DNA from: Achromobacter xylosoxidans
GTDB taxonomy: Bacteria > Pseudomonadota > Gammaproteobacteria > Burkholderiales > Burkholderiaceae_B
Direction of reading: 5' to 3'
Assembly: GCF_001457475.1 (NCBI RefSeq)
Contig: NZ_LN831029.1
Span: forward strand, 4,960,001-5,024,000
Length of the DNA stretch: 64,000 nt
Shown here: piece after piece, positions 26,283 to 34,220 of the stretch
Layout of the letters: each line of letters starts with the position of its first letter
How positions within the stretch are numbered: position 1 is the stretch's first letter
Made by a program: the position numbers and the translations under genes
The notes under the pieces: generated by a model
The model's input: only the letters and a program-made list of their open reading frames with translations
Told to the model about the DNA's origin: nothing
Database searches by the model: none

Positions 26283-27951
26283 CGGCGCGGGCCGGCGCCA
26301 CGGGCTGCGCCAGGGCCCGATCGCCGCGCTCCGACGCCGGCGGCCGCGGCGCCCACACGCTGTCGCGCTCGCCATGGCGGATACGCCGCGCGCTGGCTTT
26401 CGCCATCCAGGCCAGGCCCAGCGCAAGCGCCAGCGCCGTGGCGTCCACGGCCAATGCCGGCGGCGTGGTGTGCGCCCATAGTCCGCTGGCGGGCAGCAGC
26501 CAGCCCGCCAGCGAGGTGGCCGGAATCGCCAGCGTCAGCGCCGCGGCGGTCCACAGCAGTTGCACGCCCGCCCTGGCGCCGCCGCGCGCAAAGGCCCAGG
26601 CCACGCTGGCGAAGAACGCCGCGTAGTACACGCCCCGCAGCCAGGCGTCGAGATCGTCGACGCGGCCATTCAATCCTTTGGCGGCGACGATCATCAACGA
26701 AATGCCGCACAGGCTGCCCAGGCATACGCCCACGGTGGCCGAGGCCATCAGCCGCGTATCCAGCCTCTGCCGCGGCATCGCGCCGGTCCTGCGGTCGGCG
26801 CGCTTGCGACGCGTTTCGATCCACAGCAGGTTGCCGCTGTAGAACAGCCACGCGCCCGCCAGGCCCAGGAAGAAGTACAGCCACTGCACCGTCACGCCAC
26901 CGAAGGACGCCATGTGCAGCGCGAAGAAGCTGCTGACCCAGAGATTGGCGGTGCTCTGCCCGCCCGGCAGGTAGTCGCTGTTCAGCACCTTGCCGGTGTA
27001 GGGGTCGAGCGCCACGAAGCCGCCGCGCGCGCGCGGCGACACCGCCCTGTCGTCCTTGCCCCACACCCGCACGATGGCGCGCGGACCGGTGACCTGCTGG
27101 TACTGCAGCGTGTCCGGCTCGAAGCCCGGCGCCAGCTCGCGCGCCCGGGCCGCCAGCGCCTGCGGCGCCAGCATGGCCGCCGGGTCGCGCCGGATGGCCG
27201 GGTCCGGCGCGCCGGCGCCAGGCCGCTGGAACACCGCCTCCAGCTTGCCCTCGTACATGAACTTGTCCTGCAGGTCGTAGATGCCATCGTGGAACGCGAA
27301 CACCACCGAACTGAGCGCCATGACCAGGTGGAACGGCAACGAGACAATGCCCACCACATTGTGCGCATCGAGCCACATGCGCTTGAGGTTCCTGCCGGTG
27401 CGCAGGGCAAAGAAATCCTTGACCAGCGACGGCAGCAGCACAATGACGCCGGAAACCAGCGCCACCGCGTACAGCGAGGCGATGATTCCCATGAACCAGC
27501 GATTGGGATCGCTGTCGAGCGGCAGCCCGACCACGCGATGCAGCACGTCGATGAATGCCGCCAGCCCGCTGGGCGCGGACTGCTGCACCTGCAATTTCCC
27601 GTCCGCGTCCAGGAAGGCGATGTAGTGGCGCAGCGGCGATTCGTCATGGTCGTCGGCGCCCGGATCGCGCACCTCCCAGCCCAGGCGCGCCGGCTCTTGC
27701 TCGCCGTCGCGCAGGTGCATGGTGAATCCCCTGGCCACGTCCGGGCGCGCCGCCAGCGTCCTGGCGATGAGATCCTGCGCGTCCTGCACCGGCGCGCGCG
27801 GCACGGCCGAGGGCGGCGTGGCCCAGCGCGACAGCGGCTCCTTGAATACCGTCAATGCGCCGGCATAGAAGGCGATGAAGAGCGCCATGCCCGCCAGGAT
27901 GCCGGTCCAGGTGTGGACGGATTTGTAGATGCGTATGTAGTCGGCTTTCAT
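26227..27951 (-). CDS. PepSY-associated membrane protein, iron-uptake cluster
   Basis: A 574-residue inner-membrane protein of the PepSY_TM family. The first helix comes from YKSVHTWTGILAGMALFIAF, a large periplasmic PepSY region follows, then helices at HNVVGIVSLPFHLVMALSSV, FGGVTVQWLYFFLGLAGAWL and four more. Relatives such as FoxB reduce or process ferrisiderophores in the periplasm. It is the last gene of an operon after the TonB receptor, DUF3325 and DUF3649. Start 27951 fits the membrane anchor; an upstream in-frame start would run into DUF3649. Its low-complexity tail overlaps the DUF6157 gene. Confidence 0.88.
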   Translation of the reverse strand: MKADYIRIYKSVHTWTGILAGMALFIAFYAGALTVFKEPLSRWATPPSAVPRAPVQDAQDLIARTLAARPDVARGFTMHLRDGEQEPARLGWEVRDPGADDHDESPLRHYIAFLDADGKLQVQQSAPSGLAAFIDVLHRVVGLPLDSDPNRWFMGIIASLYAVALVSGVIVLLPSLVKDFFALRTGRNLKRMWLDAHNVVGIVSLPFHLVMALSSVVFAFHDGIYDLQDKFMYEGKLEAVFQRPGAGAPDPAIRRDPAAMLAPQALAARARELAPGFEPDTLQYQQVTGPRAIVRVWGKDDRAVSPRARGGFVALDPYTGKVLNSDYLPGGQSTANLWVSSFFALHMASFGGVTVQWLYFFLGLAGAWLFYSGNLLWIETRRKRADRRTGAMPRQRLDTRLMASATVGVCLGSLCGISLMIVAAKGLNGRVDDLDAWLRGVYYAAFFASVAWAFARGGARAGVQLLWTAAALTLAIPATSLAGWLLPASGLWAHTTPPALAVDATALALALGLAWMAKASARRIRHGERDSVWAPRPPASERGDRALAQPVAPARAVTPGDCASPPRSSGPRAQ

Positions 27952-27965
27952 GATGGTGCCCGCCC

Positions 27966-28256
27966 TCAGAGCGCGCCGGCCAGGAACAACGCGCCATACA
28001 GCACGGCGCACGCGCCCCCCAGCCAGGCCCAGGCCCGCGGGCCGCTGCGGAAGAAATAGACCGTGCTCAGCACGCCCAGCCAGACGGGCGGCACCAGCCA
28101 CATGGCGAGCTGCGAGCGCGTCACAAGGGGAATCCCGCGCGTCATCGCCGCCAGCGCCGCGCTGGCGCCGAGCGCCAGAACGAAGCCGAGCAGCGCGCCC
28201 GCCAGGGTCTTGGAAATCCAGTCGCGCCGGATCGGCGCGGGCTTAGCGGGCGTCAT
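27966..28256 (-). CDS. DUF3649 small membrane protein
   Basis: A 96-residue inner-membrane protein with three hydrophobic segments (TLAGALLGFVLALGASAALA; LAMWLVPPVWLGVLSTVYFF; AWLGGACAVLYGALFLAG). The RRDWISKTLAGALLGF opening fits DUF3649, which recurs beside PepSY proteins in iron-uptake operons. The ATG at 28256 overlaps the DUF3325 gene by 14 bases, and 14 bp separate its stop from the PepSY start. Confidence 0.82.
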   Translation of the reverse strand: MTPAKPAPIRRDWISKTLAGALLGFVLALGASAALAAMTRGIPLVTRSQLAMWLVPPVWLGVLSTVYFFRSGPRAWAWLGGACAVLYGALFLAGAL

Positions 28257-28530
28257 GCCTATCGCTCCGGCGCGAGGCCGCCAGCGCGCCAAGGTACGGG
28301 ATGAGGCTGAAGAACAGCATCAAGGCGGTACAGAACACGAACACCGCCGCGACGATCGAGAACGCGCGCAGACAGCCCCAGGCGCCCAGCGCCAAGCCCA
28401 CGCTCCCGGCGGCGCGGGCCGCCAGCGGGGGCCAGGGCGCGCGGCGCCAGCGCTGATTGGGCGACCCGAGATAGATGCCAAGGCAGCCCAGGAACAAGGC
28501 GATCAGGCTGGGAAGAATCAGGGATTGCAT
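28243..28530 (-). CDS. DUF3325 small membrane protein
   Basis: A 95-residue inner-membrane protein: LPSLIALFLGCLGIYLGSPN, GSVGLALGAWGCLRAFSI and VFVFCTALMLFFSLIPYLGA are three hydrophobic segments, ending in a basic tail (RRSDRHDAR). Fits DUF3325, found with DUF3649 and PepSY proteins behind TonB receptors. It starts 77 bp after the receptor stop and overlaps the next gene by 14 bases. Exact role unknown. Confidence 0.82.
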   Translation of the reverse strand: MQSLILPSLIALFLGCLGIYLGSPNQRWRRAPWPPLAARAAGSVGLALGAWGCLRAFSIVAAVFVFCTALMLFFSLIPYLGALAASRRSDRHDAR

Positions 28531-28607
28531 AGTCGTCCTTGCATGCGGCGCATGCGGTGGGGCGCCGCGCCCTGCCCATGGCCCGCGGCGGGAGCGGCGC
28601 GCCATGG

Positions 28608-30767
28608 TCAGAAGCTGATGCTGGCGGATGCGGTGACGGTGCGCGCCGGACCCAGCGTGGCGATCGGCGTGGTGTCGCTGAAACTGCCGGCGTAATAGTG
28701 CTTGTCGAACACGTTGTTGACGTTCAAACGCAGCACCACGTCCTTGCCATTGACCAGCATGGCGTAGCGGGCGCCCAGGTCGAGCTGGCCCCAACCCGGG
28801 ATCTTCAGCTTGTTGGCGGCATCGGCGTACTGGCTCGAGGTCGCCTGCACGCGCGCGCTGAGGGTCAGGCCGGCAATCCAGGGGGTATCCCATTCCAGTC
28901 CGGTATTGGCCTGCCAGCGCGGCGCGCCGACCGCGGTGTTGCCGTCATAGCGGCCGAACGAGGTCTTGGTCTGCTTGCCCTGGGAATAGGTCACCCCGCC
29001 CAGCACGCGCACGCCGCGCGCCAGTTCGCCGAAGGTGTTCCATTCGACCCCGCGCACGCGCTTTTCGCCGCCATCGGCGTAGGTCGGCCTGGCCGTGGTG
29101 CCTTCGGTGACCAGCATGGGCTTGTCGATCTGGAACAGTGCCAGCGTATTGGTGAACGTGCCGGCGTTCCACTTCACGCCCACCTCTTTCTGCTCGGTCT
29201 TGTAGGGCGCGAAGACCTGGCCGAAGTTGGTGGCGGTGGTGTCGGTGACGCTGTCGCCCTTGCTCAGGCCCTGCACGTAGTTCGCATAGAAGGACAGATC
29301 CGGGCCCCAGGGCTTGACGACCAAGGCCACGGCGGGCGTCACGGCTTGCTTGTCGTAGCGCGACGTGGTGTTGCCGTTCTTGTCGAAGTTGGTCGTCTTC
29401 ACGCGCTGATTGCGCAGGCCGCCGGTCAACCGCAGCCGGTCGTCGAGGAACGACATCGTGTCGACCAGCGCCAGGCTGGTCAAGGTGTTTTCCGCCGTCT
29501 TGGGCGCGCTGTCGGGCACACCCGGCATGACCGGAGTGATGGGGTCGTAGATGTTGGAGCGGAAGGTCGAGGCCGTGCCCGTGGCCGCCCCATCCTCGGT
29601 ATCCAGGATGGAGGCCTGCAGCACCAGTTCATGGCCCACGGCGCCGGTCTTGAAGCGCGACCGCAGGCCCGCCTCGGCCGAGGTGGCGTCGGTGTAGGCC
29701 CGCTGGCCGATGATGGAGCCGGTGAAATTGCCATTGGCGTCGATCTGGCGCGCGTGCGTGCCGTTGATCAGGCCCGATTGGTGGCTGTCGCGCCGGCCGA
29801 TGCCGCCGAACACCGAGACATTGTCGTTGAAGCGGTATTCGGCGCGGCCGACCACGGCGTTGCTCTGGATGCTGCCGTAGCCGGTGCTGAATTGATTGAT
29901 GCGGGGATCGGGCGCCTTGGGCACCACGGAGCCGCCGAACCAGAACATGGCGGGCGTGCCGCCCTGGAACGACTCCTGGCTGTGGTAGGCGTCGATCGAG
30001 GCGCTCAGCGCGCTGCCGCGATAGTCCAGGCCCAGCGACAGGAATTCGCGCTTGCGCGACTGGCCGTCCAGCGTGGTGGCGCCGTCGCTGAAAGCGCCGT
30101 TGACGCGGGCCCCCCATTGGTTGGCGTCGCCGAAGCGCCTGCCGGCATCGATGGTGGTGCCCAGCTGGCCGTCTCCCTGCCAGTTCACCCCGAACGTCGC
30201 GTTGGGCGTATCGTCGGCGCGCTTGGGCACCAGATTGATCGTGCCGCCCACCGCGCCGCTGGGCGCCATGCCGCTGAACAGCGCATTCGGCCCCTTGAGC
30301 ACTTCGACCCGCTCGACGAATTCCAGCGGCGTGCGGCCCATGGGCGCCAGGCCGTACATGCCGTTGATCGCGACATCGTTCTGGTTGACGTCGAACCCGC
30401 GGATGCGGAAATTCTCATACGCGTGCCCGCTCGACGTCGTGAAGCGCACCGACGCGTCGTTGGCCATGACGTCGGCCAGCGTGCGGGCCTGCTGGTTCTG
30501 GATCAGCTCGGCGGTGTAGCTGGTGACGTTGAAGGGCGTGTCCATCACGTCCTGGTTGCCCATCATGCCCAGCCTGGCGCCCTGCGCCACCTGGCCGCCG
30601 GCGTAGGGCGCGGGCAAGTCCTGGTCCTGCGCGGAATTGGCCGTGACCGTCACGGCCGGCAGGGTGGGCGCCGCGCTTTGCGCCAGCGCGCTGGAAAAAG
30701 GGAAAGCGAGCGCCAGCGCGAGTCGCGGCGCGTGCCGGGGAACGCGACGCGCCCGGGCCGATTTCAT
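28608..30767 (-). CDS. TonB-dependent siderophore receptor
   Basis: A 719-residue outer-membrane receptor. Signal peptide to SALAQ, TonB box region (AVTVTA), plug domain about 50-160 (IRGFDVNQNDVAINGMYGLA; VEVLKGPNALFSG), then a 22-strand barrel ending in VTASASISF with a terminal Phe. There is no N-terminal STN signalling domain, unlike the receptor at 55285. Start at 30767 (ATG) chosen over a TTG four codons upstream. A candidate Fur box lies about 35 bp upstream. It heads the operon with DUF3325, DUF3649 and the PepSY protein, consistent with ferric-siderophore import followed by periplasmic processing. Confidence 0.93.
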   Translation of the reverse strand: MKSARARRVPRHAPRLALALAFPFSSALAQSAAPTLPAVTVTANSAQDQDLPAPYAGGQVAQGARLGMMGNQDVMDTPFNVTSYTAELIQNQQARTLADVMANDASVRFTTSSGHAYENFRIRGFDVNQNDVAINGMYGLAPMGRTPLEFVERVEVLKGPNALFSGMAPSGAVGGTINLVPKRADDTPNATFGVNWQGDGQLGTTIDAGRRFGDANQWGARVNGAFSDGATTLDGQSRKREFLSLGLDYRGSALSASIDAYHSQESFQGGTPAMFWFGGSVVPKAPDPRINQFSTGYGSIQSNAVVGRAEYRFNDNVSVFGGIGRRDSHQSGLINGTHARQIDANGNFTGSIIGQRAYTDATSAEAGLRSRFKTGAVGHELVLQASILDTEDGAATGTASTFRSNIYDPITPVMPGVPDSAPKTAENTLTSLALVDTMSFLDDRLRLTGGLRNQRVKTTNFDKNGNTTSRYDKQAVTPAVALVVKPWGPDLSFYANYVQGLSKGDSVTDTTATNFGQVFAPYKTEQKEVGVKWNAGTFTNTLALFQIDKPMLVTEGTTARPTYADGGEKRVRGVEWNTFGELARGVRVLGGVTYSQGKQTKTSFGRYDGNTAVGAPRWQANTGLEWDTPWIAGLTLSARVQATSSQYADAANKLKIPGWGQLDLGARYAMLVNGKDVVLRLNVNNVFDKHYYAGSFSDTTPIATLGPARTVTASASISF

Positions 30768-30797
30768 ATTCTTGGTCAAGATTTACCGCCCCTATTT

Positions 30798-30821
30798 GCT
30801 AATAACAATACTTCTCATGCG
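30798..30821 (-). promoter_or_regulatory. fur box: candidate Fur box
   Basis: On the minus strand the core reads GAGAAGTATTGTTATTAG, three NATWAT-like hexamers, 31 bp before the TonB receptor start and in an AT-rich patch. Typical position for an iron-repressed promoter. Confidence 0.6.
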
Positions 30822-31039
30822 CATTATATGTCGGACAAAATGAAGAGCAACCTGGTGAAAAATCAAGGAAATTTCAGAAAAATGTCAGAAATCGGTTGGC
30901 GAACCGGCGCCAGACGCCGGGCGGCCGCGGGTTGAACCGCCGTCCGTTCGGGACTAACCTGACCCTTTGCTATCGACAGCGGCCCGCGTGCCCTGGCCTG
31001 GCGACAGCCCGTGCTCGCGCCCGCCGCAAGGAGAGCAAC

Positions 31040-31186
31040 ATGCGGCAAACGGATCTGTCCGGACAGGTGGCCATCGTCACGGGCGCCACTTCCGGCATCG
31101 GCCGTGGCATCGCCCTGGAACTGGCGGCCACCGGCGCGCGCGTGGTGGTCAACGGCCGCATCGGCGAGCCGCGGGACGCGCCCTGA
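31040..31186 (+). pseudogene. SDR oxidoreductase remnant
   Basis: Only 48 codons remain of a short-chain dehydrogenase. AAGGAGAG precedes the ATG, and the frame gives the Rossmann start QVAIVTGATSGIGRGIALEL with the full TGxxxGIG motif, then GARVVVNGR, after which it jumps to IGEPRDAP and stops. A normal SDR is about 250 residues with a YxxxK active site, absent here. The neat stop 3 bp before the GH15 gene suggests a large internal deletion that kept the start and the last codons. Confidence 0.75.
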
Positions 31187-31189
31187 CCC

Positions 31190-33007
31190 ATGTCCAAGCC
31201 CATCGAGGACTATGGCGTGATCGGCAACCTGCTGTCGGCGGCGCTGGTCGCGCGCGACGGCTCCATCGACTGGCTGTGCCTGCCGCATTTCGATTCCCCC
31301 GCGTGTTTCGCCGCCCTGCTCGGCGACGACAGCCACGGCCGCTGGCTGCTAGCGCCGCGCCGGCCGGGCGAGGTCCGGCGCCGCTACCTGCCCGACACGG
31401 CCGTGCTGGAAACGCGCCACGAGACCGCCACCGGCGCGGTGCGTGTCTACGATTTCATGCCGCTCAGCGACGACGAAGAACGGGTCGACGTGGTGCGCAT
31501 CGTCCAGGGTGAATCCGGCCACGTGGACATGCAGATGGAGCTGACGCTGCGCTTCAACTATGGGCAGGCGGTGCCGTGGGTGCGGCGGCGCGATTACGGG
31601 CTGAGCGCCATCGCCGGTCCGGACGCGGTGGAATTGCACACCGCCGTGCCGCTGGAAGGCCGCGACATGAAAAGCGTGGCCGCCTTCAGCGTGCGGCAGG
31701 GGCAGACCGTGCCTTTCACCCTGTCTTACCACCGCTCGCACAAGTCGCCGCATTTCGTGCCCGACCGCATGGAAAGCATGGACCGCACCATCGCCTGGTG
31801 GCACGAATGGGCCAAGCGCTGCCACTGGCCCGACGGCCCCGGCGCGCGCCGCGACGCGGTGGTGCGCTCGCTGATCACGCTGAAGCTGCTGACCTTCCAG
31901 CCCACCGGCGGCATCGTCGCCGCGCCCACCACGTCGCTGCCGGAGCAACTGGGCGGCAGCCGCAACTGGGACTATCGCCATTGCTGGCTGCGCGACTCCG
32001 CCCTGACCCTGTATGCGCTGCTCAACGCCGGCTACCGCGAAGAAGCCGAGGCCTGGCGCCAGTGGCTGCTGCGCGCCGCCGCCGGCCACCCCAACCAGCT
32101 GCAGATCATGTACGGCATTGCCGGCCAGCGCTGGCTGCCCGAGCACGACATCCCGTGGCTGCCCGGCTACGAAGGCAGCGCCCCCGCGCGCCTGGGCAAT
32201 GGGGCGGCCGGGCAGATGCAGCTGGACGTCTACGGCGAACTGATCGAAACCCTGCACGCCGCGCGCGTGGCCGACCTGGCGCCGCTGGCCGAAGCCTGGC
32301 GCATGCAGAAGGTGCTGCTGCAGCCGCTCGAGGCGCTCTGGCGCGAACCGGACCACGGCATCTGGGAAATGCGCGGACCGCCGCGCGCGTTCACGCATTC
32401 GCGGCTGATGTGCTGGGTGGCGCTGGACCGCAGCGTCAAATCCAGCGAACGCTTCGGGCTGGAAGGCCCGGTGCAGCGCTGGCGCGCGCTGGCCGATGAA
32501 ATCCGCGAGGACATCTGCACCGGCGGCTATGACGCCGGCCGCAACACCTTCGTGCAGTACTACGGCGGCACGGCGCTCGACGCCAGCCTGCTGCTGATCC
32601 CCCAGGTTGGATTCCTGCCGCCGGACGATCCGCGCATCGCCGGCACGGTGCGGGCCATCGAGCGCGAGCTGCTGCGCGATGGCCTGCTGCTGCGCTATTC
32701 GCCCGCGCTGAGCGACGATGGCCTGCCGGGCGACGAAGGCGTGTTCCTGGCGTGCAGCTTCTGGCTCGCGGACGCCTACATCATGCTGGGCCGGCTGGAC
32801 GACGCCGAGCGCCTGTTCGACCGGCTGCTGTCGCTGCGCAATGACCTGGGTCTGCTGTCCGAGGAATACGACGTGGCGCGCCGGCGCCTGGTCGGCAACT
32901 TTCCACAGGGCTTCTCGCATATCGGCCTGGTGAACACAGCCTACAACCTCAGCGCCGCAGGCGGCACGGCACGCCAGCGCGCATCGCGCGACGCGCCACC
33001 GCACTGA
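31190..33007 (+). CDS. GH15 glycoside hydrolase (glucoamylase/trehalase-like)
   Basis: A 605-residue cytoplasmic enzyme of glycoside hydrolase family 15, which releases glucose from alpha-glucans or trehalose. The N-terminal beta domain begins PIEDYGVIGNLLSAALVARD with GSIDWLCLPHFDSP. The (alpha/alpha)6 catalytic domain contains GGSRNWDYRHCWLRDSAL, PGYEGSAPARLGNGA and DEGVFLACSFWLADA. It follows an SDR remnant by 3 bp, so the ancestral order was an SDR-GH15 pair. Substrate cannot be fixed from sequence. Confidence 0.92.
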   Translation: MSKPIEDYGVIGNLLSAALVARDGSIDWLCLPHFDSPACFAALLGDDSHGRWLLAPRRPGEVRRRYLPDTAVLETRHETATGAVRVYDFMPLSDDEERVDVVRIVQGESGHVDMQMELTLRFNYGQAVPWVRRRDYGLSAIAGPDAVELHTAVPLEGRDMKSVAAFSVRQGQTVPFTLSYHRSHKSPHFVPDRMESMDRTIAWWHEWAKRCHWPDGPGARRDAVVRSLITLKLLTFQPTGGIVAAPTTSLPEQLGGSRNWDYRHCWLRDSALTLYALLNAGYREEAEAWRQWLLRAAAGHPNQLQIMYGIAGQRWLPEHDIPWLPGYEGSAPARLGNGAAGQMQLDVYGELIETLHAARVADLAPLAEAWRMQKVLLQPLEALWREPDHGIWEMRGPPRAFTHSRLMCWVALDRSVKSSERFGLEGPVQRWRALADEIREDICTGGYDAGRNTFVQYYGGTALDASLLLIPQVGFLPPDDPRIAGTVRAIERELLRDGLLLRYSPALSDDGLPGDEGVFLACSFWLADAYIMLGRLDDAERLFDRLLSLRNDLGLLSEEYDVARRRLVGNFPQGFSHIGLVNTAYNLSAAGGTARQRASRDAPPH

Positions 33008-33159
33008 TCGCATCAATATCAGACTGATGGTAGGGTCCGGGGCACGCCTTGCGCGCATCAGCGCCCCTAGAATCCCGGAAGTATCGATTTCAAGGCACAA
33101 CCTTGGGCCCGCGCCGCGCCGACCCATGTCGTCCGCGGCCGGAACCGGCCAGTGCAAAC

Positions 33160-33867
33160 ATGCGCATCCTCGTCGTTGAAGATCCCCCGGAATGGGCCGA
33201 CACCATATCCCGGCACATTGCCGACCTGGGCCATGCCGTGCATACCTGCGGCGGCCTGCGTGACGCGCTCGACCATATCCGCCAGCGGCCGCCGGAGATA
33301 CTGGTCACCGGCACGCCGCTGCCCGACGGCGACATGCTGGCGCACATTGCCGCCCTGCACCGCACCTTTCCCGCCATGGGCATCGTCGTGCTCGCCGCCA
33401 GCCCGCGCATCAACACGCAGCTGCAGGGCATGAGCGATGGCGTCGACCACTACCTGAACAAGCCGGTGCAGCTGCCCTTGCTGGCCGTCACGCTGAGCGC
33501 ACTTGAACGCCGGCTGGTCACCTCATCGGCCGCGCCGTCCCGCGATGGCGCCTGGACCCTGGACGTGGAATCGCGCGAACTGCGGTCGAGCGACGGCGAA
33601 CAGGTCGACCTGACCGCCAAGGAAGCCATCGTCCTGGCCTCGCTGATCCAGAGCCCGAAGTTTCCCATCAGCCACGAGCGCATGTCACAGATACTGGGCT
33701 ACCCCGAGATCATCTTCGACAAGCATCGCATCGATGCCCTGCTCTACCGCGTGCGCAAGAAGCTCGGCACGATCCGCGGCACGCCCATGCAGATCCGCAA
33801 CATCTACGCCGAAGGCTCGTTGCTGGTCGTGCGCGACATCACCGTCAGCATTGCGGCTCAGGCCTAG
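33160..33867 (+). CDS. atypical OmpR-family regulator lacking phospho-acceptor Asp
   Basis: A 235-residue winged-helix regulator. The receiver starts MRILVVEDPPEW with the acidic pair E7-D8 and keeps the Lys in YLNKPVQL. But the strand-3 motif reads EILVTGTPLPDGD, so Gly51 stands where the phospho-acceptor Asp belongs. The C-terminal DNA-binding domain is intact (LTAKEAIVLASLI, RIDALLYRVRKKLG). It is an orphan with no kinase nearby. A strong terminator closes it, 350 bp before the flagellin. The start is at 33160 because the family motif begins there. Probably acts without phosphorylation or by ligand or protein binding. Confidence 0.85.
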   Translation: MRILVVEDPPEWADTISRHIADLGHAVHTCGGLRDALDHIRQRPPEILVTGTPLPDGDMLAHIAALHRTFPAMGIVVLAASPRINTQLQGMSDGVDHYLNKPVQLPLLAVTLSALERRLVTSSAAPSRDGAWTLDVESRELRSSDGEQVDLTAKEAIVLASLIQSPKFPISHERMSQILGYPEIIFDKHRIDALLYRVRKKLGTIRGTPMQIRNIYAEGSLLVVRDITVSIAAQA

Positions 33868-33965
33868 ACCGTTTCCCCGGGCTTTGAGTATTGATGAGTT
33901 TTCGATACCGTACAGCTTCTACACTACGCAGGTCTTAAAACTTTCCCCAAGAGAGCTAAGACCCG

Positions 33966-34008
33966 AAGGCCCCACCCGCTTACCGGCGGGCGGGGCCTTC
34001 GTTTTTTT
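33966..34008 (+). terminator. Rho-independent terminator
   Basis: Arms 33966-33979 (AAGGCCCCACCCGC) and 33986-33999 with one mismatch and a 6-nt loop, followed by a seven-T run at 34002-34008. Ends transcription of the atypical regulator and insulates the flagellin promoter. Confidence 0.9.
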
Positions 34009-34060
34009 CGAGTGTTCCGCAAGCGCATTCATTAAGAGAGCAAAAGCTCATAAAAGATCA

Positions 34061-34087
34061 TAAAGCCCCGTTTCCAGCGGCCAACTT
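34061..34087 (+). promoter_or_regulatory. weak sigma-28-like flagellin promoter candidate
   Basis: TAAA at 34061-34064, exactly 15 bases, then GCCAACTT at 34080-34087. The FliA consensus is TAAA-N15-GCCGATAA; the spacing and GCC are right but the -10 matches only about half. The leader downstream contains a 9-bp hairpin (TCGGGCCGC-ctcc-GCGGCCCGA, 34166-34187). Confidence 0.4.
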
Positions 34088-34220
34088 CTAAAGAACAAAT
34101 TGCCCAGCGCCGTAGTCATGGCAACGGACGAACCGCAGGCTGAGCCCCGGTTCATCACGTTTCCATCGGGCCGCCTCCGCGGCCCGAGCCAGTAGAGCCA
34201 CTCTGTCTAGGAGCAAACAC

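Noticed and set aside
28539..30935. 798-codon open frame antisense to the first TonB receptor
   Set aside because: Shadow frame caused by GC bias; no recognisable domain.
33018..33024. ATCAGAC upstream of the atypical regulator as a fourth copy of the dyad
   Set aside because: Only the GTCTGAT half matches; the CGGAA half is absent.
31349..33157. 602-codon open frame antisense to the GH15 gene
   Set aside because: Shadow frame; the GH15 enzyme motifs are on the plus strand.
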